64,000 nucleotides of DNA, taken from assembly GCA_933228675.1 (NCBI GenBank), contig OW121743.1:90331998-90395997 (forward strand). Reading direction: 5' to 3'. The stretch comes from Stomorhina lunata (taxonomy: Eukaryota; Arthropoda; Insecta; Diptera; Rhiniidae). Of the stretch, positions 34,039 to 45,535 are shown piece by piece. Position 1 is the stretch's first letter; each line of letters begins with the position of its first letter. Under the pieces are notes generated by a model. The model was not told the DNA's origin, did no database searches, and was given only the letters and a program-made list of their open reading frames with translations. Position numbers and translations under genes: made by a program.

Positions 34039-34984
34039 TTGTGCGTACTTTCGTGCAATCTAATATGAAATTTGTTTTAGTGTATTTTGACGACATTATA
34101 ATTATTTTGACAAACGGATATATAAAATTTAGCAAGAAAATGATTTATTTCGTAATTTAAATTTTACCCTTTTACTAAAATGAAATCAATACCACCTTTT
34201 GCTGCATACTTTTAGGGAAACAATTTTAGTTTATCTTAATTAGTTATTGCCTCATTTTATTTATTTAAACTAATAAAGAGATAAAATCTAGTAAAGAAAT
34301 CAAATATTTCTCCGTCCTTTTTAAATTTCCTTTGTCATTAAAACTAAATCAATACAACTCATTTTCGGCAACACCATCATTACGCCTAAAAATATACACA
34401 GCAATCTAAATATTTCAATACTACACACCATTAATCAGTTCATTCAATTTAATATGTAATGTTATGATAGAGTTTTATCATTTTTTATCAGTGAAATATA
34501 CAGAAGGGCAGTCTTATGCGTAAATGTATAAAGGAAAATAATGTTCAATTTCATGATTAAACTGAAGAATAAACGCCTCATCGAATTCCATTTCATTTCG
34601 AACATTTATTTATTTCTTCCTTACCTCATAAAGACTCTTTTGCGTTAGAGTCTCAAGTAATACTAACATTTGGAAGCACATCATTAATCATTGAAATGTT
34701 GTTTTTGCTATATATCTCTTCGAAATACTTATTACATTTTTAGGCGTAACAAAAATAAGAAAAATGTTAGAAAATTTTTTATAATGTTAGGTTGAAGGCT
34801 AAATATACTAGAAATTTGACAGATAGATTAAAGATTTGTCTCTCCAAGGATTTGTATGTACAAAGAGGAAACTGATATCAAATAATATATAAATAATATA
34901 CATTTAAATAATTTTGATCTTCCCTAAAGTATACAACATAATTTTTGTGATTTGGACATAAATCTTGTCAAAATTACTGATATT
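34039..34984. other. AT-rich stretch without recognised genes
   Basis: No gene supported. Dispersed motif copies lie at 34,201 (GCTGCATACTTTTAGGG) and 34,920 (CTTCCCTAAAGTATACAACA). Confidence 0.5.
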
Positions 34985-35665
34985 TTATTTATGGAAAATT
35001 TTTTTTATACAAAATTTTTGTATACAAATTTTTTTATCAAAAAATTTTTCAATAGAAAATTTTTTTTATCAAAAATTTTTCGATAGAAATTTTTTTTTAT
35101 CTGAAATTTTTCTATCACACATTCTTTTATAGAACATTTTTTTATCAAAATTTTTTCTACATTTTTTATCAAAAATTTTTCTAAAGAAAACTTTTTTATC
35201 AAACATTTATCTATAGCAACATTTTTTTATCAAGAATTTTTCTATAGGAATTTTTTAATCAAAACAATTTCATTAGCAAATATTTTTTCAAAAATTTTTC
35301 TTTAGAAAATTTTTTTTTTTATTAAAAAATTTTTAATGAAAATTTTTTTTATCAAAATTTTTTCTATATAAAATTTTTTTGTCAAACATTTTTCTATAGA
35401 AAACTTTTTTATCGAAATGTTTTTATAAAAAATTTTTATGGACAATTTTTTTATCAGAAATTTTTTATATAAAATTTTTTTATAAAAAAATTTTTCTATG
35501 GAAAATATTTTTATCAAAAATTTTTCTATGGAAAATTTTTTTATTAAAAATATTCTACAGAAATTTTTTTTAGCAAAACGTTTTCTATAGAAAAATTTTT
35601 GATAAAGAAATTTGTATACAAAAATTTTGTATAAAAAAAATTTTCCATAAATAAAATATCAGTAA
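34985..35665. repeat. Palindromic array (TTTTATCAAAAA spacer), block 1
   Basis: Degenerate units of TTTTTCTATAGAAAA with TTTTTTATCAAAAA spacers; this is the complement orientation of the TTTTTGATAAAA spacers of arrays 1, 6 and 7. The minus-strand frames at 35,005-35,202 and 35,302-35,517 are repeat translations. Confidence 0.88.
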
Positions 35666-35804
35666 TTTTGACAAGAATTGTATTTAAATGCTTAACTCAA
35701 ACGATATTTAGCATTGACACGAACCTACTCTTCTTTCTCTAACATACTGCTAAACATATCCAAAGAGTATGCTACACGATTTTTGTAACAATTTTCCGGT
35801 TTTT
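35666..35804. other. Unique island between array blocks
   Basis: About 140 bp of non-array sequence, including a dispersed motif copy (CCAAAGAGTATGCTACACGA, near 35,759). The flanking TATCAGTAATTTTGACAAGA piece at 35,650 mirrors the TTGTCAAAATTACTGATATT piece at 34,967-34,986. Block 1 is therefore enclosed by a short inverted repeat. Confidence 0.5.
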
Positions 35805-37487
35805 GTCATGAATTTTTATATCAAAAATTTTTCTATAGAAAATTTTTTTATCACAAAATTTACAACAACAACTTTTTATTTAAAGTTTTTCTTTAGAAAT
35901 TTTTTTTTGTCGAAAATGTGTTTATCAAAAATTTTACTATAATATTTATATCAAAAACTTTTATATAGAAAATTTTTTATCAAAACTTTTTCTATAGAAA
36001 ATATTTTTATCAAACATTTTTTTATCAAGAATTTTCTATAGAAATTTTTTTTCAACCACAAATTTTTCTACCGAAATTTTTTTTATAAAAATATTCTATA
36101 GAAATTTTTTTATCAAAAATTTTTCTATAGAAAATTTTATTAACCAAAAATTTTCCTACACAAATTTTTTTTTATTAAAAACTATAGAATGTTTTTTTAT
36201 CAAAAATTTTTCTTTAGAAAATTTTTTTATCAAATATTTTTCTTTAGAAAATTTTTCTTTAGAAAATTTTTCTTTAGAAAAATTTTTCTATAGAAAATTT
36301 TTTTATCAAAAATTTTCCGATAGACAATTTTTTTATCAAAAATTTTCCGATAGACAATTTTTTTATCAAAAATTTTTCTATAGAAAATTTTTTATCAAAA
36401 ATTTTTCTATAGAAAATTTTTTATCAAAAATTTTTCTATAGAAAATTTTTTATCAAAACTTTTTCTATAGAAAATATCTTTATCAAATTTTTTTTATCAA
36501 GAATTTTCTATAGAAATATTTTTTCAACCACAAATTTTTCTATTCTATAGAATTATTCTATAGAAATTTTTTATCAAAAATATTTCTTTAGAAAATTTTA
36601 TTAACCAAAAATTTTTTTTACACAAATTTTTTTATCAAAAACATTCTATAGAAGTTTTTTTATAAAAAAATTTTTATAAAAAATTTTTTCATAGAAAGTT
36701 TTTTTATTAAAAATGTATCTACAGAAAATTTTTTATCAAAAATTTTTCTTTAGAAAATTTTTTTATCAAATATTTTTCTTTAGAAAATTTTTTTAACAAA
36801 AAATTTTCCATAGAAAAATTTTTCTATAGAAAATGTTTTTTATCAAAAATTTTTCTATAGAAAATTTTTTTATTAAAAATTTTTCTATAGAAAATTTTTT
36901 TATCAAAAATTTTTCTATAGAAAATTTTTTTATCAACAATTTTTCCATAGAAAATTTGTTATCAAAAATTTTTCTATAGAAAATTTTTTGTCAAAAATTT
37001 TTCTATAGAAAATTTTTGTATCAAAAATTTTTCTATAGAAAATTTTTGTATCAAAAATTTTTCTATAGAAAATTTTTGTATCAAAAATTTTTCTATAGAA
37101 AATTTTTGTATCAAAAATTTTTCTATAGAAAATTTTTGTATCAAAAATTTTTCTATAGAAAATTTTTGTATCAAAAATTTTTTTATCAAAAATTTTTTTA
37201 TAGAAAATTTTTTATCAAAAATTTTTCTATAGAAAATTTTTTTGCCAAAAATTTTTCTATAGAAAATTTTTTATCAAAAGTTTTTCTATAGAAAATTTTT
37301 TATCAAAAATTTTTCTATAGAAAATTTTTTATAAAAAATTTTTCTATATAAATATTTTATTAATATTTTTTCTATAAAATTTTTTTTTCAACAATTTTCG
37401 TAAAGAAAAATTTTTGATCATAAATTTTTCTATAAAAATTTTTTTCTTTGACAACTTTTTTGTCAAAAATTTTTCTATACAAAATTT
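35805..37487. repeat. Palindromic array (TTTTATCAAAAA spacer), block 2
   Basis: Degenerate at the left. Near 37,000-37,175 it becomes perfectly regular, with a 30-bp unit of TTTTTCTATAGAAAA plus TTTTTGTATCAAAAA repeated about six times. Because 30 is a multiple of three, both strands stay open there (36,974-37,189 minus, 37,016-37,291 plus). Those frames are artefacts of the period. The block ends against flank C. Confidence 0.93.
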
Positions 37488-37605
37488 TTTTATCTGAGGT
37501 GCTTTTAATACTCATTTTCACGAGTTTCATTAATGATCGTGATATTGACGAAAATAAAAAAGTTTTCGGGCTCTGGTGGTATGGGCTGCCTATGTCTCCT
37601 TATAT
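37488..37605 (-). repeat. Flank C, copy 2 (inverted)
   Basis: GTGCTTTTAATACTCATTTT, CACGAGTTTCATTAATGATC and TCTGGTGGTATGGGCTGCC are the complement of flank C. The array lies on the left and a family B right end on the right, the inverse of the 42.6-kb arrangement. Confidence 0.75.
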
Positions 37606-37699
37606 GTCATGTATATATTATTTAGATTATCATAAAAGTATGCTACACAAATGTTTCTGAAATATCTCACATTTCCATCGATATCGAATATCACCGTTG
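37606..37699. mobile_element. Family B right end joined to flank C
   Basis: ATTTAGATTATCATAAAAGT, ATGCTACACAAATGTTTCTG and CATCGATATCGAATATCACC match the right part of B copies at 39.86 and 41.56 kb. The join with flank C supports a B-C-array composite. Confidence 0.65.
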
Positions 37700-39311
37700 T
37701 CTCAATATCGATTCAATTTGTCAATAGATATTTTGAAGAAAATGTGTTGCATACTTTTATAAGTTTCACAATAATTAAAGTTTTTTAGTTAAATACCTTT
37801 TATCGGATGGTTTTTTAAGAACTATATCTTTTTCAACAAATTCGTTGATTTTACTTAATTGATTTTATCAAACTCGTGCTTTCTCGCTGACATTTGAAAA
37901 ATTTATGGCAGTTACATCAAATGTTGTAAAAGTATGCATTTTCATATTGTTCACTTCATACAAATAAATTGAGTGGATGCAAAGTAGTTATATAGAAATT
38001 TTGCTGCCTACTTTTAGGAAGTTTAATATTATTTTAATTTATGTTGCAATATATTTTGCATAACTTTTCCTAAGAAACACCTAAATTTTTGACAAAAATT
38101 TATTTAAAAATTCATTTTATTTAACAAACAGCAAAAGTTACAAAAATTTTATTAAATTTACAAAAAACCTTACACATACAGCCATAAATACACACAAATT
38201 TCACACACTTTTGCTGTATGTAAACATGCTTATGAATTATTAACAAAAAAAAACAGCAACAAAGCAACGAAAAATACAAAAGAAACATGCAGCCATCTCA
38301 AGAATGTCACATACTCTGTAATCTCATTTGTTGCAAAATCCGTATTATGATATTTTCTTTTTCTTTTCATATCATTTTACTTACTTGCAGCTGCATGCAT
38401 TTGCCATTGACGACTGGAAAAATTGTAAAGTAGCAAAGGGAAAAAAGAAGAAAATAATTTTCAGGAAAACATCTTTTTATGAACACAAAACAATTGTGTC
38501 AGGAAATACAATACAAATAAAGTTTTATGAAATTTTCATAAAATTAAAGACTTGCTTTAAAACTCGAAACGAAATTTAACCAAAGGATATTATTTCAAAA
38601 TTTTTAATGTTAAGAAGAAAATAATAAATGCTTTACACATTTGCCTATTAAAGCCTTTAAGTATGCTTTAGTTTTTTTTTTAGAAAATATTTGTTTGCTT
38701 AAACAAGTTTCTTTTAGAAGTAAAATGTGCTTAGTTACTTCTATGAAAAACTATTATTTAAATTTTGTTGTTTCAAAAGTTTTCAAGTGCATAATAGTGT
38801 GTGCAGTTGGCACTTTTCTAATGTTGCCTTAAAGTATGCAAAACTTTTTTTATTTTTTAATAGTAAACAGCTCGTCTGTATACTAAAACAAAGTTGTGTG
38901 TTTAATGCTTTAAACAGCTTGTGTAAAATACTCTTTATTGTCATAATAAAAAAAAAGTTATAACTTTTTGTTATACGATTAAAATTTGTATTCTTTTACT
39001 TGTCTGCTTATATCTTTTGTTGGATTTTATAACTAACATTAACATTTTTCAAATTTAACATCAGTTTTTCTTGTTTCAGTATTATCATTAGTGTTCTAAT
39101 GACACAATTATTGTGAAAACATTTGTTGTTTTCATTACGAAAATTTTGAAATTCTTTTTCAAAGCAAGTTAGTGCCTGAATTTGAAAACACTTTAAGGCT
39201 ACATACTTAATTTATTTTACCAAATTGCCCATTAGTTAAAGACTAAACCAAATGCTAAATTAAATTTATTAGTTGCCTTTCATTATTCCTATAGACCAAT
39301 TTTTTTAATCA
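37700..39311. other. AT-rich stretch with motif copies, no gene seen
   Basis: No gene supported. Dispersed motif copies lie at 37,745, 37,929, 38,003 (GCTGCCTACTTTTAGGAAG), 38,651 and 38,825 (TGCCTTAAAGTATGCAAAAC). The open frames near 38,328-38,963 are AT-rich with no recognisable domain. Confidence 0.5.
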
Positions 39312-39631
39312 GGGGCCAAATTACGGCATTCGATATCGATCGAAATCTTAGATATTTTTAATTCATTTGTATAGCATGCTTTAAGGATAATCAAAATTAT
39401 TTAAAAGATGCACAGTTTACTATATTTTTTTGAAGTTATTTGCCAAAAGATGAAAAGAGTAAAAGAGTTTTAATTGAACAATATATATATTTTTAAAAAC
39501 GAATCAAAATGGATACCAAATTTCAATAAACTTTTTGCATCGAAGTAACTTTGAACACCCCTAAAGTATACTTCACAACATTCGCTTAAAAGTCTGAGTT
39601 TTCGATCGATATCGAATGCGTTAATTTGGCC
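39312..39631. mobile_element. Family A MITE-like element, copy 8
   Basis: Copy of about 320 bp from GGGGCCAAATTACGGCATTC to ATGCGTTAATTTGGCC, with all internal blocks. It has lost the last two C bases, and a B element starts six bases later. Confidence 0.87.
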
Positions 39632-39636
39632 AGGTT

Positions 39637-39947
39637 ATAAATCGCCGCATTCGATATCGATCGAAAACATAGACTTTTAGGTAAATATTGTGAAACATAC
39701 CTTAAGGATTTTCAAAAAAAATTATTTTGCAAAAATTTTAATTACATTTGATATCTTAACATATCCGTTTGTTTGTAAAATCGTTTGGTTAAAATAAAAT
39801 TATTTTTCCTTTTAGGGAACTTTTGGCAATATATTAAAAGTTATATGTTAATATATATCATTTAGATTATACTAAAAGTATGCTATACAAATGTTTCTGA
39901 AATTCCTTACATTTCGATCTATTACGAATGCCGCGATTTGGCCCTAG
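39637..39947. mobile_element. Family B MITE-like element, near complete
   Basis: Best B copy: ATCGCCGCATTCGATATCGA, TAGACTTTTAGGTAAATATT, ACATACCTTAAGGATTTTC, TATCCGTTTGTTTGTAAAAT, TTTAGGGAACTTTTGGCAAT, AAAGTATGCTATACAAATG and GCCGCGATTTGGCCCT. It shares ends and the AGTATGC block with family A but has a different middle. Confidence 0.8.
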
Positions 39948-40180
39948 AGGTTAAATCGCGTTCAAAATCGACTGATATCGTCTGAAATATTTGTGTAGCA
40001 TACTTATAGGCCAATCTAAATAATATTTCAAAAAAAGGTCCGCTGCATTGTTACTTATTTGTCAAAAGTTTCCTAATAGTAAAAGAAAATTTTTTGCAAA
40101 ATAAATGATTTTGATAATTCCTATAATATTTGTTTAAAAGGCTGAGTTTTAGATCGATATTGAATCGGTTTCGCCTGGTT
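39948..40180. mobile_element. Family B MITE-like element, internally deleted
   Basis: TTAAATCGCGTTCAAAATCG, GTGTAGCATACTTATAGGCC, TTTTTTGCAAAATAAATGAT and GGCTGAGTTTTAGATCGATA. It lies head to tail with the previous copy and lacks part of the middle and the GGCCCC tip. It provides the uninterrupted B sequence for the nested insertion at 27.8 kb. Confidence 0.65.
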
Positions 40181-41334
40181 GGAATTCCTGGGATCAATTA
40201 GATATCGACTTTATAAGAATATTTTAATATAAAAATATTTATAAAATATAATACAATATAAAAATATTTATAAAATAATAAAATGTGAGATAATTTAAAA
40301 CTAATTTTCTTATTTGATACACCTCGATATTAGTATACTTTACTTTCAACCTTCTAAAAGTATGCAACATTTTTTTTCGAAAATATTGTCACCTTCTATT
40401 GAAATGAAATAATATGGCTCAAGATATTTTCATGTTAAGTCACACATGTCTTGACTCTTGGGACAGACTCTTTGCGTTCGATACAAAATCAAAATTTAAA
40501 ATATTTTTTAGTAAATCTTATTACATAGTTCTGGTGGGTTCAAAAATTATAAAAGTTTAATTTAGCAAAATGCTTCTTAATTTAAAAGTTAATGTATAAA
40601 AAAGCAATATTTTTGGAGGCATTCTGAAAGACAATTTTGATAAATCTATTTCCATCATTGACAACTTTTATCATCAAATCAAAAAAATATACTTTAATAC
40701 CTTGTAATTTGCTTGAAACTCTTAAAGGTATACTAAACAATTTTACCCCCAATCTAGTTTATTTCAACACGACTCGACAGCAAAAATTCGTCGCCTTTGT
40801 ACTTTTTTTGTTAGATATCCTAAAAGTATGCAATACGGTTTTATCAAAAATCTCTTTATCTTAATTTTACCTCGAGAATGTCTTAGTACGGTCTTTGAAA
40901 TTTGTATGCATTTTTCTTTAAAATTGACTTCCCTTTTTCAAATATTCCCTATTTCACTCTTTCCTTTCTTTTACATTTTTTTTTCACAAAATGTCCTTTA
41001 ACACTTTATGAAAGCAGTCAGCCGTTTCAACTTTTTTCTCATTTCCTTAATTCTACTTTTCTTTTCAAAAGCAAAGAAAAGTTGAAAAGCAAAAGATTTT
41101 TCTTAAATTTTGCGGAAATTCTCAATGACACTGACATTATGCCGCTAAAAATGAAAAAAAAAAAAAACAACAAATAAGAATAGATGGGTAGATCCAGGCC
41201 AAAAAGGAGAAGTGATTAAAATTCATAAATTTTTTTGATCTTGTGCCTCTTCCTTAATGTTTTAAAGCTGAATCGAGGACGTTGACTTAAAAATACTAAA
41301 CCAAGTGTCTTATATTATTCCTGTATACCAAATT
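40181..41334. other. AT-rich stretch with motif copies, no gene seen
   Basis: No gene supported. Motif copies lie at 40,348 (AACCTTCTAAAAGTATGCAA), 40,722 and 40,818 (TCCTAAAAGTATGCAATACG). The frames at 40,637-40,864 and 40,902-41,177 have Phe/Leu/Lys-rich AT composition and no recognisable domain. Confidence 0.5.
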
Positions 41335-41643
41335 TTTGAATCTATATCGTTTGAAAACTCAGACTTTAAAGCAAATATCGTGTTACATACCTTAGGGATT
41401 TGCAAACTAATTTATTTTGTAAAAAGTTCAATAAAATTTGACATTTAAACGTATCCGTTTGTTTGTCAAAATATTTAGTTTAAATACAAATATATTACTA
41501 TCAGGGAACTTTTGAAAAATAAGCTACAATGTACTGAATTTTACATGTTATTTGTAATTTAGATTTTTCTAAAAGTATGCTACACAAATGTTTCTGAAAT
41601 ATCTTACATTTCAATCGATATCGTATGCAGCGATTTGGCCCCA
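41335..41643. mobile_element. Family B MITE-like element
   Basis: The left tip is lost (starts AATCTATATCGTTTGAAAAC). The body, with ACATACCTTAGGGATTTGC, TATCCGTTTGTTTGTCAAAA, TATCAGGGAACTTTTGAA, CTAAAAGTATGCTACACAAA and GCAGCGATTTGGCCCC, is complete at the right. Confidence 0.78.
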
Positions 41644-41980
41644 GATTTTTTCCATGACACTACAGAATTCAAATCCAAAGGAATAACAGAATCAGATACC
41701 AAATTTCTATTAGTATAAGATAAGGAATTGACTTCCGGATTAAAGATTTTTTCTTTGATATACCGATATATGATGGAAATCGAACAATTTTTTATATATT
41801 TTTGAGTCTTACCAGTATCTGCTGGTTCATGTTCTATTTCAGGCCTTCCTTGAATTGTACTGCATACTTTAAGGAGATTATGATAAAGCTTCAGTGATTT
41901 TCAGCAAATCCATTGCTTTATATATGTTAAGTAAATAAGAAGCCAAACTTGTGAAAAATAACTTTTATTATTCTCGATTT

Positions 41981-42557
41981 TCCTTAAAGTATGCATCAAA
42001 TCTTCTTAGCATATCTCGCCTGAGCCTGAAGCTTTAGAAGTCTACACTATAAAAAAGACAAGTTAACTAAAAGTTTATTTTGACATGGAACTTCCTTTCA
42101 AGGTTTATTTTTATAAAAAACAAATGACACAAATTTTGCTTTAGATTTCTTTTAATTCATAAACTTTTGAATAATAACATAAAAAGAAAAAACATAGAAT
42201 TGATTTTTTTTGTGAAAAATTTAAATGATTCAACAAAAAACTAAATGGAACAAAATACCTTTAGAATTCTATCAATGCCATCTTTTGGGAAAAATATATT
42301 GTAAACTTTAAGAAATTTTTAAAGCTAATTCTTATTATATAATAACTTGTATGTTCATCTTTAAAGTGGAACCAATATCGATTTTTTTAAAACTGAAATG
42401 GTAGTTGGAAGTAAAATGGTTAAGTTAAACTTGAAAACTTTATAAATTAAATAAATTTTCAACGTTATGTATAATTTACTTAATATAAAGAAAGTAAACC
42501 CTTAAGTCATGCAACACATCTTTTTGAAATCTTTAAGGAGGTTCACAATAATTTCTA
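41981..42557. repeat. 1-kb tandem duplication, copy 1
   Basis: Starts TCCTTAAAGTATGCATC. It contains ATTTTGACATGGAACTTCC, AAATTTAAATGATTCAACAA and ends CTTTAAGGAGGTTCACAATA. All of these recur in the same order in copy 2 (42,981-43,530). I estimate about 80% identity by eye. Confidence 0.75.
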
Positions 42558-42775
42558 GTGCCAAACCCCAGCATTTGATAACGATCGAAGTGTAAGATTT
42601 TTTAGAAACATTTTTGTAGTAAAGTATAACATATGAGCAGGCGTAGGCAGCCTAATTTTCGTAAATATCAGGATCGTTCATGAAACTTGTGAAATTAAGT
42701 ACTAAAAGCATTCAGTTTGAATTTGGATGTTAGCAAAGTCGGTTGGTGCCGGTTTCTTAAAAAATATACAAGAAG
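42558..42775. mobile_element. Family B end fused to flank C, copy 3
   Basis: A decayed B end (TGCCAAACCCCAGCATTTGA, TAACGATCGAAGTGTAAG) runs into flank C (GCGTAGGCAGCC, ATCGTTCATGAAACTTGTG, AGCAAAGTCGGTTGGTGCCG). The composite is inserted at the junction between the two copies of the 1-kb duplication. Confidence 0.65.
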
Positions 42776-42965
42776 GAAAAATTTTGTAATTTTAAATTTT
42801 CTATAAAAAAATTTTTATTGAAAAATTTGTGGTAAAAAAATTTTCTATAGAAAAATTTTCTATAAAACATTTTGTTAATGAACAAATTTTCTATAGTAAA
42901 ATTTTAAATAAAAAAATTTTCTTTTTTTGTTAAAAATTTTATTATTTAAAACTTTAATTATTTAG
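42776..42965. repeat. Short palindromic array after flank C
   Basis: About six degenerate units with CTATAGAAAA and TTTTCTATAAAA, starting immediately after flank C, as at 21.4 and 47.0 kb. Confidence 0.78.
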
Positions 42966-42980
42966 AAATTTTCTAGATCT

Positions 42981-43640
42981 TCCTTAAAGTATGCAACACT
43001 TCTTTCTCATATACATATCTAGCAGATTTGACTCCTAAACCTTAAGACTAGAAGGAAACTATGTTAAAAATGTAAACTAAAAGTTTATTTTGACATGGAA
43101 CTTCCTTTCAAGGTTTTTATTGTTTATCCAAAACCAAAATCGTTATAATTTCTTCTTAAAATTTCTTTTAATTTTAAAGCTTAAGAAAAGAAAAAAACCT
43201 AAAAGTGATTTTCTTTTGAAAAATTTAAATGATTCAACAAAAACCTAAAAGGAACGTAATACCTTTAAAATTGGATCAATGTCATTTTTTGGGAAAAAAA
43301 TTATAGTATGCTTTTAGGCTAATAATAAAAAAAATATTTTGTTTTTTCATCATCAATATCGTCTTGTTTACCATTGAATTTATTTTTAAGTAAAACGGTT
43401 TAACTTGACAATTTTATTAATTAAATGAATTTTTTATGTTATATCTAATTAACTTTATATGACGAAAGTAAGCCCCAAAGTATGCTACACATTTATGTTG
43501 AATTCTTTAAGGAGGTTCACAATAATTTCTATTTTATCTTATAAACTTTATATAACGAAAGTAAGCCCCAAAGTCATTCTAAACATTTGAATATAGTTTT
43601 TTAAGGAGGTTCTCAATAATTTATATTTTTGCTGTTTTCT
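42981..43640. repeat. 1-kb tandem duplication, copy 2 and a partial third copy
   Basis: Copy 2 runs from TCCTTAAAGTATGCAACAC to CTTTAAGGAGGTTCACAATA (near 43,530). A short third copy of its last part (AACGAAAGTAAGCCCCAAAG to AAGGAGGTTCTCAATAATTT) follows at about 43,550-43,625. No gene. Confidence 0.72.
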
Positions 43641-44934
43641 TAATTTAAGCTGAAAATCTTGAGGAGAAATCTATGAACTCAAATTACATTCAGTTAAGGA
43701 ACTCAGTAAAATTGATTAGAATGTAAGTCTCCCACAAAAGTTCTCTACTTTCGATTCGTATAGAAAAGTGAAATCTGACTTTAAAAAAATATGTAGCATA
43801 CTTTTAGGAGGTTTTGAAAGACATCTATTTTTATTAAAATAAACATGTTTTTCATTTATTTAAGCTAAGTAGATGAATACACTTTAATTAACTAATTTAA
43901 ATTATATTTTAATTTAGCAATTAACGCGTAAAAAAAATTTAAGCAATTTAATTAAAGCCTTTTTGATAGCACCTAAAAGTAGGCAACAAGATTTTCTCAA
44001 AAATCTCTCTATTCTTATCTAAAATCGCAATTCGGTGTCAACTATTTTAAACATCCAAAATAACAACTCCTTTAAAGTTATGGAAGCATTTGGAATAATC
44101 TGTAGCTCCTCACGAAAATCTTAATAGCATTGGCGGCACACCATTATTCAAAAGAAGAAGAAAAAAATATCACTCGCCACAGTGACACGTATTCACATAA
44201 CTCACTTGTTTTATCAGAGGGTAGAGACGTAAGTGTTTTCTGCGACTCTATTATAGAAAATTTGCGGAAAATGCACGTATTCTTGCAATTGTTGGCAAAT
44301 TTTATGTCTTTTTTGTGGCATCTTTAACTGGTAATGGCTGTTGCAAGTTGTATTACAAATGTTTATGCAGCAGATATTTAAAACATATGAATATATTTAA
44401 ATATTTTTTTTTTTTATTTTTTCCAACGACCGCATAATATTGCGGTTTATAAGAACAAGAATATTTACATTTTCACATTTTCCTCTAAGAATGCTGTTTT
44501 ACGTTACATGTGGGAAATTTTTGGTTTGATGTCACCATCATTTATTTTTCTGTCACTTCATGATGTTACACATTGTTATGGCTTCATATGCAATGGCATT
44601 ATGTAAATGCAAACTATATTTAGTAGTAAAGAAAAATCTAACGATTTTTTAGTTTAATATCGAATAAAAGGCAGGGCGTTATGTTCTCAATCAAGAGATA
44701 GAAAGATAATGGGAGAAAGAGAAAAATTACAAAAAATGGTGCCTTACAAAATAGCAATTTATTTAAAAAGCTGTGTATAATGACAACAGTTTTTCACAGC
44801 CTATTTATAGGATTATCTTATATTAAAAAAATGTTGCATACTTTTATGATGAAAATAATGGTTTTCAATAAAATGATTTTTTAGAATTTTAGTCACAATC
44901 ATTACACAGGTAGACTTTTTCTAAATATACACAA
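43641..44934. other. AT-rich stretch without recognised genes
   Basis: No gene supported. Facing motif copies lie at 43,793 (TAGCATACTTTTAGGAGG) with 43,971 (ACCTAAAAGTAGGCAACA), and at 44,833 with 44,931. The 65-codon frame at 44,130-44,327 has no recognisable domain. Confidence 0.5.
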
Positions 44935-44985
44935 AAGTATGCTATACAATTTTTGAAACCCATTTTATTTCATATTTATCCCATT

Positions 44986-45167
44986 TTTCAAATCGATCGA
45001 TTTTTGATATATTTTTGACATAATTTTCGGTTATTTTCTCAAAAAATTCAAACCAAATGAAACCTAAAATAAAAGTCAAAAGGATTATAGCCAAAATTTT
45101 CATTTTTTTTTGGGGAAATAACCGAAAATTAGCTAAAAAATATGTCTGAAATCGATCGATTTGAAAA
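44986..45167. repeat. Family D hairpin (about 52-bp inverted repeat)
   Basis: The left arm runs from TTTCAAATCGATCGATTTTT to CGGTTATTTT. The right arm from AAATAACCGAAAATTA to AAATCGATCGATTTGAAAA is its near-complement, with a loop of about 80 bp. One arm is also found at 1,830-1,890 and the palindrome AAATCGATCGATTT sits in each arm. The frame at 44,942-45,184 is not a gene. Confidence 0.7.
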
Positions 45168-45189
45168 CGCAAAATGTCCATCACATACC

Positions 45190-45505
45190 TGAGGCCAAAT
45201 TACGGCATTCGATATAGATCGAAATTTTAGATATTTTCAAAATATTTGTATAACATACTTTAAGGACAATCAAAATTATTTAAAAGATGCAGAGTCTACT
45301 TTATTTTTTTGAAGTTATTTGCCAAAAGATGAGCAAAAGAGTTTCAATTGAACAATATATATTTTTAAAAACGAATCAAAATGGATACCAAATTTCATTA
45401 AACTTTTTGCATCGAAGTAATTTTGAACATCCCTAAAGTATACTTTACAATATTCGCTTAAAAGTCTGAGTTTTCGATCGATATCGAATGCCGTAATTTG
45501 GCCCC
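45190..45505. mobile_element. Family A MITE-like element, copy 9
   Basis: From TGAGGCCAAATTACGGCATT to TGCCGTAATTTGGCCCC, with the standard internal blocks. It lies about 20 bp after the family D hairpin. A spare family end (GAGTTTTCGATCGATATCGA) follows at 45,507-45,535, so it may have inserted into or beside another copy. Confidence 0.85.
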
Positions 45506-45535
45506 TGAGTTTTCGATCGATATCGAATGCGGTTT

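Noticed and set aside
36974..37291. Overlapping 71- and 91-codon frames on opposite strands with perfect peptide repeats
   Set aside because: The local repeat period is exactly 30 bp, so any stop-free unit stays open on both strands. No gene signal.
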